Assembly: GCA_963790325.1 (NCBI GenBank)
Contig: CAWBNY010000001.1
Location: 124,001 to 188,000 of the forward strand
Direction of reading: 5' to 3'
Origin: JAXDMK01 sp963790325
Lineage (GTDB): Bacteria; Actinomycetota; Acidimicrobiia; Acidimicrobiales; AC-14
DNA: 64,000 bases
Both the position numbers and the translations under genes were made by a program. The notes beneath the pieces were generated by a model that made no database searches, had not been told where the DNA came from, and saw only the letters and a list, made by a program, of their open reading frames with translations. The number at the start of each line of letters is the position of its first letter. Within the stretch, counting starts at the first letter, position 1. This document shows positions 26,527 through 34,157 of the stretch, piece by piece.

Positions 26527-27666
26527 CTATCCCGCAGCCAGCCACGCCTGTTGGAGCAACAGCGAGGTCCGCACACCTGGCCGCTCCAGGCGCCACTCGG
26601 AAGCTAGTCGATCCACGTTGACCAGCGTCGGGTCCAGTCCGGTCCCGTCCCACGATGCGGCGAAGGCCAGGGTCTGCTCGCCGAAGACGGCCTCGTCGAA
26701 GAACGCCTTGGTGGTGCGGGCGGGGAGCGCCTCGGGCACGACGTCCCCGAACAGCTCGGCCACGGCCGCGCGGCGGCTGACCGGCCCCCGGGCTCCGTAA
26801 TGGTGGCCGAGGGCGCCCACCACCGATGGCTCGACGAACACGCTGACCACCGACGTCCCCGCGTCGGCGCCGAGGAGCTCCAGGCTGGCGGAGATCGCGG
26901 CCCGATACCGGCTCCGCCACCACCAGGCGAGACCGGCGTCCCACCGGTCGGGGGTCGTGCCCCGATGCTCGACCTCCCGCCGATGCACCTCGGCCTCGGC
27001 CGCCGGGTGCAGCCAGGGGATGGGGACCTGGGGCTGGCGGGCGAAGATCCGGCGCCTCACCCCCCGGGGAGCCACGACCACCGCCAGCGTGCGCAGGTTC
27101 GAGCGGCGGACCCAGCCTCGTCCCCGACAGCGGGACAGCGCCCCCCGGGCGAGGGTCTCGTCCCCTCCGACGCCGGTGAGGACCGTGCCGCCCCGGGCCC
27201 GCCCGAAGATCGGAGTCTGGATGAACGAGAACGGCGGCCAGAGCACCCCGTGGCGGCGGAGGATGTCGCCCGCCACCGGTCCGAGCAGCTCCAGCTCGGA
27301 GGACACCTCGATGCGCTCCCAGTCGGGCAGGCCCAGGTGGCGGACCACCAGCTCCTGCCACTCGCTCTCGTCGCTGCCGGGGGCGGCCGGGAACCGCAGC
27401 GTCGTCGGCACCGGCAGGGCCAGGCCCTCCCGGCGGGCCACGTGGGTGGCCACCGCCAGCACCGACGACGAGTCCCGGCCCCCGGAGAAGCTCACCAGGC
27501 ACGGCGGCCGGGCCAGGGCCGCCCGGATGACCGTCTCGATCGCAGCCCGGGGGTGGGCCGCGCCCCGGCGGGAGATCCGGGGGGCCTCGTCGTCGACGCC
27601 GAAGGTGACCCCGCTGGCCAGCTCCAGGGGTCGGGGCCGGAGCCGCTCGGGAAAGGTGCTGGTCAC
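26527..27666 (-). CDS. Asparagine-synthetase-type lasso cyclase without glutaminase domain
   Basis: Predicted macrolactam synthetase (379 aa) that would activate the ring-acceptor Asp/Glu side chain as an AMP ester and close the lasso ring. The ATP pyrophosphatase motif is CLVSFSGGRDSSSVLAVATH; further conserved blocks are GTVLTGVGGDETLARGA and a C-terminal LEWR-type helix region (DRLASEWRLERPGVRTSLLL). Characterised McjC-type cyclases are larger because of an N-terminal glutamine-hydrolase-like domain; here GTG 27666 overlaps the kinase stop by 4 bases, so there is no room for it. It lies 24 bp upstream of the precursor gene. Confidence 0.82.
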   Translation of the reverse strand: MTSTFPERLRPRPLELASGVTFGVDDEAPRISRRGAAHPRAAIETVIRAALARPPCLVSFSGGRDSSSVLAVATHVARREGLALPVPTTLRFPAAPGSDESEWQELVVRHLGLPDWERIEVSSELELLGPVAGDILRRHGVLWPPFSFIQTPIFGRARGGTVLTGVGGDETLARGALSRCRGRGWVRRSNLRTLAVVVAPRGVRRRIFARQPQVPIPWLHPAAEAEVHRREVEHRGTTPDRWDAGLAWWWRSRYRAAISASLELLGADAGTSVVSVFVEPSVVGALGHHYGARGPVSRRAAVAELFGDVVPEALPARTTKAFFDEAVFGEQTLAFAASWDGTGLDPTLVNVDRLASEWRLERPGVRTSLLLQQAWLAAG

Positions 27667-28613
27667 CGCAGGTTGCGGAGGCGCTCGATGAGGGCGGGGG
27701 CGACCGACGTCTCCGACCCGGTGGCCCACGGCAGGTCGACCTCCACCACCGGCACCCGGTCGACCACGGCGGCCACCGCACCGAGCAGGTGGCGGCCGAC
27801 CCCGTCGTCCTCCCATCCCCCCACCCGCAGCTCGGCCATCACCCGGGCGAAGGCGGCGGCTCCGCCCAGGGGGCGCACGACGACCTCGTCGACCTCCCGG
27901 CTCGGGCGGAGCAGGACGACGGTCGCCAGCGGGAGCGGACGCCGGGTGGATGTCGGCAGCACCGCCGTGACCCGACCGTCGGACGACGTCGTCGTCGCCG
28001 GCGGGGGCGAGAGGAGGTCGATCACCCACGACGCGTGGGGGCGGAGGCGGATGTGCCCGGAACCGCCCGCGCACACGACGCCCGGCCCCGAGACGTCGAG
28101 GCGGAGGACGTCGTCGGTGACGAGAAGCGTCCCCGCGGCGCAGCACAGGCCGGCCACGGTGGACTTGCCCATCCCCGACGGGCCGAGGAACGCCACCGCC
28201 CCCCCGTCGATCTCGACCGCGCTGGCGTGCAGGGCGAGCTCGCCGCCGGCGATGAGCACGTAGCCGACGAGCAGGCCGGCGGCGAGGACCGCCACCAACC
28301 CGAGGTCGGCCTCGGGGTCGGGTCGGCACTCCACCGATCCCGGCTCGGGGCCGATGACGAAGTCGCACACCCGGGGCACCCGCAGCGTCGTGACCGGCCC
28401 GGCGGCCACCGCCACGTGGCGGAACGAGTCCCCCGCCCGGGCCGCCGACACCACCCGGTCGCCGGCGGGCCGCTCCGAGGGGACGGGCGCCGGGGGGCCG
28501 AGCCGGACGTCGACGTCGAAGGCGTCGCCGGCCACGACGGGCGCGGCCAGGGCCAGGGTCGTGCGGATGCGGAGGCCGTGGACGTCGTGGACGGCGGGTG
28601 CGGGAAGGATCAT
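27663..28613 (-). CDS. HPr-kinase-like protein, probable lasso peptide kinase
   Basis: A 316-aa protein with an HprK C-terminal-like kinase domain: Walker A GPSGMGKSTVAG, followed by GTLLVTDDVLRLD, where Asp residues bind magnesium in HPr kinases. The N-terminal half (VHDVHGLRIRTTLALAAPVV) has no PTS context: no HPr gene is nearby. In the paeninodin pathway an HPr-kinase homologue phosphorylates the C-terminal serine of the lasso precursor. The precursor here ends in Ser, so the same role is proposed. It overlaps the cyclase gene by 4 bases and lies 47 bp after the sulfotransferase gene. Confidence 0.8.
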   Translation of the reverse strand: MILPAPAVHDVHGLRIRTTLALAAPVVAGDAFDVDVRLGPPAPVPSERPAGDRVVSAARAGDSFRHVAVAAGPVTTLRVPRVCDFVIGPEPGSVECRPDPEADLGLVAVLAAGLLVGYVLIAGGELALHASAVEIDGGAVAFLGPSGMGKSTVAGLCCAAGTLLVTDDVLRLDVSGPGVVCAGGSGHIRLRPHASWVIDLLSPPPATTTSSDGRVTAVLPTSTRRPLPLATVVLLRPSREVDEVVVRPLGGAAAFARVMAELRVGGWEDDGVGRHLLGAVAAVVDRVPVVEVDLPWATGSETSVAPALIERLRNLR

Positions 28614-28660
28614 GGTCCGGGGCGCCGGCCTGCTCCGGCGGGGCGGCACGCTACCGCCAC

Positions 28661-29503
28661 TCACCGCCACCCTGACAGGTCGCGGCCGAGCAGGGTCTCC
28701 AGGCGGTCGAGCTCGTCGCCGAGCACGTCCTCCACCAGGCGGGCCCGGAGGGCGGGGTCGATGCGGGGCTTGGGGTGGTACCGGAGGCGGCGGGGCAGGG
28801 CCCGGCGCAGGACCCCGCCCCGGGGGGCCCGGATCTCGTTCTCCCTGGTCACCGGAGCCAGCCGCGGGGGGATCTCGGCCCCCAGGAACCGCAGCGTCGC
28901 CCGCAGCACCGCCGCGCTGTCTTCGACCAGGTCGTCGTAGAGGTGGACGAGCACCCGGTCCCGGCCGAAGAGGTCGTAGTACGGGCCGAGCTGCCCGCTG
29001 TAGAAGCCACGTCCGAGGAACTGGTACGGCGGTGGGTAGCCGGCCGCCAGCCGCTCCGGCTCGGCCGCCACCGCGGCCGCGAAGTCGAGGGACTCGGCGC
29101 CCGCGGCCCGGAAGTGCGACCACGCCGAGAACGCCCGGTCGACGGGGTGGCGGAGGACGGCCACGATGCGGGCCCCGGGGACGTCGCCGGCGATGGCGGC
29201 GGCGGCCCCGATGACCGTCAGGTTCGACGTCGATGCGTCTCCGACCGCAACCACGCCGGCCCCGGCCCCGCTCGCGCCGGCGTACAGGTCGTGGTAGCGC
29301 CGGCGGGCGTCGTCGTCGTCCCGGTAGGTCGGGCCGATGCTGGTGGGATCGGCCAGGTAGGCGTAGAAATGCGGTTCCTTCAGCGGGGGGAGGAACACCC
29401 CGGGGTGGCGGCCGAGGGCGGTGGCGAGGGCGGTGGTGCCCGACTTGGCCGCCCCCACCAGGAAGAAGTCGGGGCCCCTCCACGCCGGCGGGGCCGCCGT
29501 CAC
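28661..29503 (-). CDS. PAPS-dependent sulfotransferase
   Basis: Sulfotransferase-family enzyme of 280 aa that would transfer sulfate from PAPS to a hydroxyl or amine. The 5'-phosphosulfate loop is FFLVGAAKSGTTALATALGR; the 3'-phosphate site is IVAVLRHPVDRAFSAWSHFR; a KEPHFYAYL block and a C-terminal DVLGDELDRLETLLGRDLSGW block are also typical. GTG 29503 overlaps the exporter stop (GTGA), so it belongs to the lasso-type operon. The precursor has Tyr44, Thr43 and Ser51 as possible acceptors in its C-terminal part. Whether the peptide is really the substrate is inference. Confidence 0.85.
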   Translation of the reverse strand: MTAAPPAWRGPDFFLVGAAKSGTTALATALGRHPGVFLPPLKEPHFYAYLADPTSIGPTYRDDDDARRRYHDLYAGASGAGAGVVAVGDASTSNLTVIGAAAAIAGDVPGARIVAVLRHPVDRAFSAWSHFRAAGAESLDFAAAVAAEPERLAAGYPPPYQFLGRGFYSGQLGPYYDLFGRDRVLVHLYDDLVEDSAAVLRATLRFLGAEIPPRLAPVTRENEIRAPRGGVLRRALPRRLRYHPKPRIDPALRARLVEDVLGDELDRLETLLGRDLSGWR

Positions 29504-31440
29504 GGGCCGTCGAGATACGTCGACGCCTGCATGGTGAAGAGCTCGGCGTAGAGACCGGCGCCGGCCATGAGCTGGTCGTGGGACCCCTGTTCCACCACCC
29601 GGCCCCGGGCCAGCACGTAGATGCGGTCGGCCGCCCGCACGTTGGCGAAGCGGTGGGAGATCACCAGCACCGACCGGCCGGCGAAGATCGTGCGGATGTT
29701 CTCGAACAGCTCGAGCTCGGCCCGGGGATCGAGGGAGGCGGTGGGCTCGTCGAGGATCACGAAGGGGGCGTCCCGGAAGAAGGCCCGGGCCAGGGCCACC
29801 CGTTGCCACTGGCCGACGGAGAGGTCGCTGCCGCCGATGAAGTGGGGGCCCATACGGGTGCGGTAGCCCCTCGGGAGGGCGGTGAGGAACTCGTGGGCGC
29901 CCGCCGCCCGGGCCGCCGCCTCCATCGCCTCGACGTCGTCGTAACGCTCGTGGCGACCGGTGGTGACGTTCTCCCCCGCCGTCAGCCGGTACTGGACGAA
30001 GTCCTGGAAGATCACCCCGATCGAGCGCCGGAGCTGGTTGCCGTCGAGGGTCGCGATGTCGACGCCGTCCCACTTGATCGAGCCCTGGGCCGGGGCGTAG
30101 AGGCCGGCCAGGATCTTGGCCAGGGTCGTCTTGCCCGACCCGTTCTCCCCCACCAGGGCCACCACCTCGCCCGCCCCGATGGTCAGCGACACGTCGTCCA
30201 GGCTCGGCTCGATGCGGCTGGGATAGGTGAAGCTGACCCCGTCGGCCACCAGGCGGTCGAAGCCGGCCGGCTCCGGCTCCGGCTCCGGCCCCGGCCCCGG
30301 CCCCCGATCGGAGGTCGTCGCCCGGACCGCCCGCGACCCCTCGATGAACGCGGTGAAGTCCTCCAGGAACAGAGAGGCCTCGTACAGCTGGCCGGCGCTG
30401 CGCACCAGCCCCGCCAACCGGCCGTTGAGCAGGAAGAGGGCGCCGGCCGACGCCACCGCCGACGCCACCGTCGTCCGGCCCTCGCTGATGAGCCAGACGA
30501 GGGTGGCCATCGCCCCCGGCAGGACCAGGGCGGAGATCATCTGGCCCGCCACCGAGACCCGCAGCCGACGGCGCAGGACCTGGCGCAGCTCGTCGATGCG
30601 CTCGTCGTAGAGGCTGTCGTGCCACCGGTGCAGGTACCCGGCCAGGCCGTAGCTGCGGACCTCGGCCGCCTCCTCCCGCCGGCTGAGGACGTTGAACAGG
30701 TAGAACCGCCGGCGGTCGCGCTCGGTCTGGAGCACGGAGAAGTCGTGGAGCAGGCGCCCGGCCCGGTTGGCCGCCACCCACGCCGGCACGTACGCCACCG
30801 CCACCACCACCAGGAACAGGGGCTGGAGGGCGGCCAGGGCCACGCTCAACCCGACGATGGCGATGGCGCCGGCCATCACCCCGAGGAGGCCGGTGGCGAC
30901 CTGCAGCGGCCGCACGCTGGCGTTGGCCGCCGCCCGCTGCAGGCGGTCGGCGAACTCGGGGTCCTCGTAGGCGATGAGGTCGACGGAGCTGGAGACGTCG
31001 AGGACGCGGCCGGTGGCGTAGCGACCGACCTGCTCGGCCAGGAGCCGCTGCTGCTCGACGCGGGCCAGGTTGGCGAAGGACACCACCGCCCCCACGCCGG
31101 CCAGCAGCAGCACGGCCGGAAGCAGGGCGGAGAAGGTGCCCTCCTCGCCCCCCGCCACCAGCCCCGACAGGAGGTGGCGGGCCAGGAGGAGCTGGGCGAC
31201 CGTGCCCATCCCGAGCACGGCCTGGAGGGCGGTGGAGAGGGCCAGCTGGCGGGGGGCCGCCCGGCGGACGAGGGCGAACGCCTGCCGGAACAGCCGGGGC
31301 AGGCGCCGCAGCCGGCGGGCGGGACGGGGGAGCAGGACCTCCCGGAGGTCGAACCGAGCCGACCCGTCGGAGCCGACGGGCGGCGGCGGGGCGGTCGGCG
31401 CGACGGTCGGCGCGGCGGCGTCGTTCGCACCCTCCACCAT
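29500..31440 (-). CDS. ABC exporter (fused membrane and ATPase domains) of the lasso-type cluster
   Basis: Half-size ABC exporter of 646 aa, first gene of the minus-strand cluster and the likely export and immunity pump. ATG 31440 has AGGGTGGGG just upstream; GTG 31449 is an alternative. The N-terminus is Ala/Pro-rich, then six membrane helices (residues about 65-345), a GPGPEPEPEPAG linker, and an ATPase with Walker A LVGENGSGKTTLAKI, Q-loop IFQDFVQ, signature LSVGQWQRVALARA, Walker B FVILDEPTASLD and H-loop ISHRFANV. The Q in the usual LSGGQ (LSVGQ) is retained. Closest role by context is export of the mature peptide. Confidence 0.88.
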   Translation of the reverse strand: MVEGANDAAAPTVAPTAPPPPVGSDGSARFDLREVLLPRPARRLRRLPRLFRQAFALVRRAAPRQLALSTALQAVLGMGTVAQLLLARHLLSGLVAGGEEGTFSALLPAVLLLAGVGAVVSFANLARVEQQRLLAEQVGRYATGRVLDVSSSVDLIAYEDPEFADRLQRAAANASVRPLQVATGLLGVMAGAIAIVGLSVALAALQPLFLVVVAVAYVPAWVAANRAGRLLHDFSVLQTERDRRRFYLFNVLSRREEAAEVRSYGLAGYLHRWHDSLYDERIDELRQVLRRRLRVSVAGQMISALVLPGAMATLVWLISEGRTTVASAVASAGALFLLNGRLAGLVRSAGQLYEASLFLEDFTAFIEGSRAVRATTSDRGPGPGPEPEPEPAGFDRLVADGVSFTYPSRIEPSLDDVSLTIGAGEVVALVGENGSGKTTLAKILAGLYAPAQGSIKWDGVDIATLDGNQLRRSIGVIFQDFVQYRLTAGENVTTGRHERYDDVEAMEAAARAAGAHEFLTALPRGYRTRMGPHFIGGSDLSVGQWQRVALARAFFRDAPFVILDEPTASLDPRAELELFENIRTIFAGRSVLVISHRFANVRAADRIYVLARGRVVEQGSHDQLMAGAGLYAELFTMQASTYLDGP

Positions 31441-31507
31441 GGTCCCCACCCTTGCAGATCGCGACCGGTGGCACTCGTGTCGACCACTACGCTCGAAGGG
31501 TCACCCG

Positions 31508-31580
31508 GCCCGGGTAGCTCAGTCGGTAGAGCAGCTCACTCGTAATGAGCAGGTCAGGAGTTCGAATCTCCTCTCGGGCT
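31508..31580 (+). tRNA. tRNA-Thr (CGT anticodon)
   Basis: A 73-base cloverleaf: acceptor GCCCGGG (31508-31514) pairs with CTCGGGC (31573-31579), with one G-T pair. The D arm has AGTCGGTAGAG, the anticodon stem GCTCA/TGAGC encloses loop CTCGTAA with anticodon CGT (codon ACG), and the T arm is GGAGTTCGAATCTCC. The discriminator is T and no CCA is encoded. It is divergent from the lasso-type cluster. Confidence 0.95.
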
Positions 31581-31630
31581 CTCGACCTGCGCCTGATGAG
31601 CCCGGGCACAAGCCCGCAGGCCCGCCCCCC

Positions 31631-31759
31631 TTAGTTCGGGGTGCTGATCACCGGGATCTGGATGTCGATCCCCAGGCGGTGGAAGCCGGCCAGGAGGACC
31701 AGCACCACCCCCAGCAGGATGCACAGGGCGAACCAGATGTCGAGCTTCCTATTGACCAT
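31631..31759 (-). CDS. Small membrane protein (42 aa)
   Basis: A short frame starting ATG 31759, preceded by GGGGGTGA, encodes MVNRKLDIWFALCILLGVVL followed by VLLAGFHRLGIDIQIPVIST and a stop (TAA). It has one clear membrane helix with a basic N-terminus and a short outer tail. Codon third positions are mostly G or C. It is not similar to a family I can name. It lies between the tRNA and the PHO-type box of the two-component operon, in the opposite direction. Confidence 0.55.
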   Translation of the reverse strand: MVNRKLDIWFALCILLGVVLVLLAGFHRLGIDIQIPVISTPN

Positions 31760-31938
31760 GTACGTCACCCCCGACGATGGGGCCACGGCCGAACCGGACG
31801 GACGTCGTCCCCGTCGGGAGTATCGGCAGCCCGACCGCCGACCTTGAGGACAAATTCCCTTCGGCCCCCCTGGCCGGCGGGCCGTCGTCCCTGAGCAGTT
31901 ACCCTTCGATGGGCAGGACCGCCTTGATTTCGCCAGTC

Positions 31939-31960
31939 GTTCGCCGATCGTTCACCGGAC
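31939..31960 (+). promoter_or_regulatory. PHO-type box upstream of the histidine kinase
   Basis: Two 11-bp direct repeats, GTTCGCCGATC and GTTCACCGGAC, abut exactly. Actinobacterial PhoP/RegX3 sites are built from such GTTCACC-type repeats. A candidate -10 (TAACGT, 31988-31993) begins 28 bp after the second repeat, the same spacing as at pstS. This suggests autoregulation of the two-component operon. Confidence 0.7.
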
Positions 31961-32027
31961 CGCTACCGGTCGGACGAGACCCGTCCCTAACGTCGAGGTC
32001 ACGAGGCCGAGCGGAGGAGCCAGGTTC

Positions 32028-33110
32028 ATGACCACCCCGTTGCGTCGGCATCGCAGCGACGAGGCCGAACGGGCCGTGCGCGAGGCCCAGCACGACGCGG
32101 CCGAGGCCAAGGCCGAGACGGCCCGGCTGCGGCGGGCGCTCGACGCCCTCACCTCGGCCATCGTCATCCACGACGCCTGCGGCCGGCTCGTCCTCCGCAA
32201 CCGCCAGCACGCCGAGCTCGACGCCAACCGCCAGGTCTCCGCCCTGGTGGCGGCGGCCGTCGACCAGGTGGTGGCCAGCGCCCGGGAGGGAACCACCGCC
32301 AGCCAGACGCTCGAGCTGCGCGGACCCCCGCCCCGCACGCTCGACATCACCGCCGCCCCGCTGACCGGCCCCGACGGCACCCTCGGCACCATCGCCTTCG
32401 TGGAGGACATCTCCGAGCGGCGGCGGCTGGAGGCCGTCCGGAAGGACTTCGCGGCCAACGTCAGCCACGAGCTGCGGACCCCCATCGGCGCGCTCGGGGT
32501 GCTGGCCGAGACGCTGGTCGACGAGGAGGACCCCCAGGTCGTCCGCCGACTGGCCCAGCACATCATGTCGGAGGCGGAACGGGCCGGCCGCCTCATCGGC
32601 GACCTCCTCGACCTGTCCCGCATCGAGGCCGGCGGCGTCCTGGTGGAGGACGAGGTCGACGTGCTCGACGTGATCGCGGCCGCCACCGAGCGGGTCGTCG
32701 CCCTGGCCGCCCAGCGAGAGGTGAAGGTGGTGGTCACCGCTCCCGGCGCGGCCCTGCCGGTGCTGGGCGACGAGCGCCAGCTGGTGTCCGCCCTGGTGAA
32801 CCTGCTCGACAACGCGGTCAAGTACTCGGAGCCGGGCTCGGTGGTGGCACTGGACGCGGGTGGCGACCGGCGGTGGGTCGAGATCACCGTGCGCGACGAG
32901 GGCATCGGGATTCCGGCCAAGGACCTCGAACGGATCTTCGAGCGCTTCTACCGGGTCGACCGGGCCCGCAGCCGGGAGACCGGCGGCACCGGGCTGGGGC
33001 TGTCGATCGTGCGCCACGTGGCGACGAACCATGGGGGGACGGTCGATGTCGCCTCCCGGGAGGGAGAGGGATCAACCTTCACGCTGCGCCTACCGAGGGC
33101 CGGACGCTGA
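32028..33110 (+). CDS. PhoR/SenX3-like sensor histidine kinase without membrane segments
   Basis: Histidine kinase of 360 aa. It has an N-terminal coiled coil (residues about 10-42), a PAS-like domain (AIVIHDACGRLVLRNRQ to VEDISERRRLE), a dimerisation helix with the phospho-acceptor His147 in NVSHELRTPIGAL, and a catalytic domain with N box LVNLLDNAVKYS, G1 DEGIGIP, F box ERFYRV and G2 GTGLGLSIVRHVA. SenX3 and PhoR relatives normally have membrane helices; none is visible here. Its stop overlaps the regulator start (TGATG). A PHO-type box precedes it, and phosphate genes follow, so a phosphate-starvation role is likely. Confidence 0.88.
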   Translation: MTTPLRRHRSDEAERAVREAQHDAAEAKAETARLRRALDALTSAIVIHDACGRLVLRNRQHAELDANRQVSALVAAAVDQVVASAREGTTASQTLELRGPPPRTLDITAAPLTGPDGTLGTIAFVEDISERRRLEAVRKDFAANVSHELRTPIGALGVLAETLVDEEDPQVVRRLAQHIMSEAERAGRLIGDLLDLSRIEAGGVLVEDEVDVLDVIAAATERVVALAAQREVKVVVTAPGAALPVLGDERQLVSALVNLLDNAVKYSEPGSVVALDAGGDRRWVEITVRDEGIGIPAKDLERIFERFYRVDRARSRETGGTGLGLSIVRHVATNHGGTVDVASREGEGSTFTLRLPRAGR

Positions 33111-33823
33111 TGGCCGACAGCCGGCCCACCGTCCTGGTGGTGGAGGACGAGGAATCGTTCGTGGAGGCGCTCACCCTGGGCCTCACACGCGAGGGCTTCG
33201 CCGTGCGGGTCGCCCGCGACGGCGCCGACGCCCTCGAGCAGTTCGACGCCTCCCGCCCCGACGTGGTCCTCCTCGACCTCATGCTCCCCCACGTGTCGGG
33301 AATCGACGTCTGCCGCCACATCCGGGCCCGGTCGTCGATCCCCATCATCATGGTGACGGCCAAGGACTCGGAGGTAGACGCGGTGGTCGGCCTCGAGGTG
33401 GGCGCCGACGACTACGTCACCAAGCCCTACCGCCTGCGGGAGCTGATCGCCCGGGTCCGGGCCGTGCTGCGACGGGCGGGCCCGGAGCCGGAGGACGACG
33501 ACGGGCCGGTGGACGTGCTCGAGGTGGGCGACGTCGCCCTCGACGCCGGGCGGCACCGGGTGACGGTGCGGGGATCGGAGATCTCCCTCCCCCTCCGCGA
33601 GTTCGAGCTGCTCGAGCTGCTGCTCGACAACGCCGGCCGGGTCCTCACCCGCGACACCCTGATCGACCGCATCTGGGGCCCCAACTACGTGGGCGACACC
33701 AAGACCCTCGACGTCCACGTGAAGCGGTTGCGCTCGAAGATCGAGGACGACCCCTCCCGGCCGAGCCGCATCACCACCATCCGGGGCCTCGGCTACCGCT
33801 ACGAGAAGCCGGCCCGGGTCTGA
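33110..33823 (+). CDS. PhoB/RegX3-like response regulator
   Basis: OmpR-family regulator of 237 aa. The receiver has the acidic pocket VVEDEE, phospho-acceptor Asp56 in VVLLDLMLPHVSG, the Thr in IIMVTAKD, and Lys in YVTKPYRLREL. The C-terminal winged helix includes LPLREFELLELLLDNAGRVL and DVHVKRLRSKIEDDP, then GLGYRYEKP. It is the partner of the preceding kinase (1-base overlap). PHO-type boxes upstream of the kinase, pstB and pstS are its probable targets. Confidence 0.9.
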   Translation: MADSRPTVLVVEDEESFVEALTLGLTREGFAVRVARDGADALEQFDASRPDVVLLDLMLPHVSGIDVCRHIRARSSIPIIMVTAKDSEVDAVVGLEVGADDYVTKPYRLRELIARVRAVLRRAGPEPEDDDGPVDVLEVGDVALDAGRHRVTVRGSEISLPLREFELLELLLDNAGRVLTRDTLIDRIWGPNYVGDTKTLDVHVKRLRSKIEDDPSRPSRITTIRGLGYRYEKPARV

Positions 33824-34157
33824 GGCGGCCGGCCACCCGCCTCGCCCGCCGCCCGCCGAGGGCGGCGCCGGGGTCGTGGGACGGCGCCACCCTCGGCGAC
33901 TGGTCTAAACCGGCCCGGTGAACACCGGGTGGCCGCCGCCCATGGGCCTGGTGGCATTCGCGTGAACCTCGCCGACCCGGGCATCCCGCTTTGGCCTGGC
34001 TGATCGGCAGGGCCACGCCGGTTCGCCCGCCGAAACGGACCCGGCCACGCACGTTCACGGTCACGAAGCCGGCGACGGGGGGGCACCGTCGGTGCCGCCC
34101 GATCCACAGGGACGACTAACGTGACCATCGAGTCCCACGACGGAGGAGACCAGGGCA
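33824..34157. other. Gene-free stretch between the regulator and ppk
   Basis: No convincing coding frame was found on either strand. Just after the regulator stop, GAGGCG and CGCCTC can form a short stem without a T-tract. A single GTTCACGGTCA at 34053-34063 resembles half of a PHO-type box, but no second 11-bp repeat adjoins it. The ppk promoter presumably lies here. Confidence 0.5.

Noticed and set aside
28614..28660. A second precursor peptide between the sulfotransferase and kinase genes
   Set aside because: The 47-bp gap is too short and shows no start codon with a leader-like sequence.
31508..31580. tRNA-Thr as an integration site for the lasso-type cluster
   Set aside because: No integrase, direct repeat of the tRNA 3' end, or change in base composition was seen, and the cluster lies on the 5' side of the tRNA.
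34053..34063. PHO-type box upstream of ppk
   Set aside because: Only one GTTCAC-type half-site is present; the flanking 11 bases on either side do not match, so it falls short of the three accepted sites.
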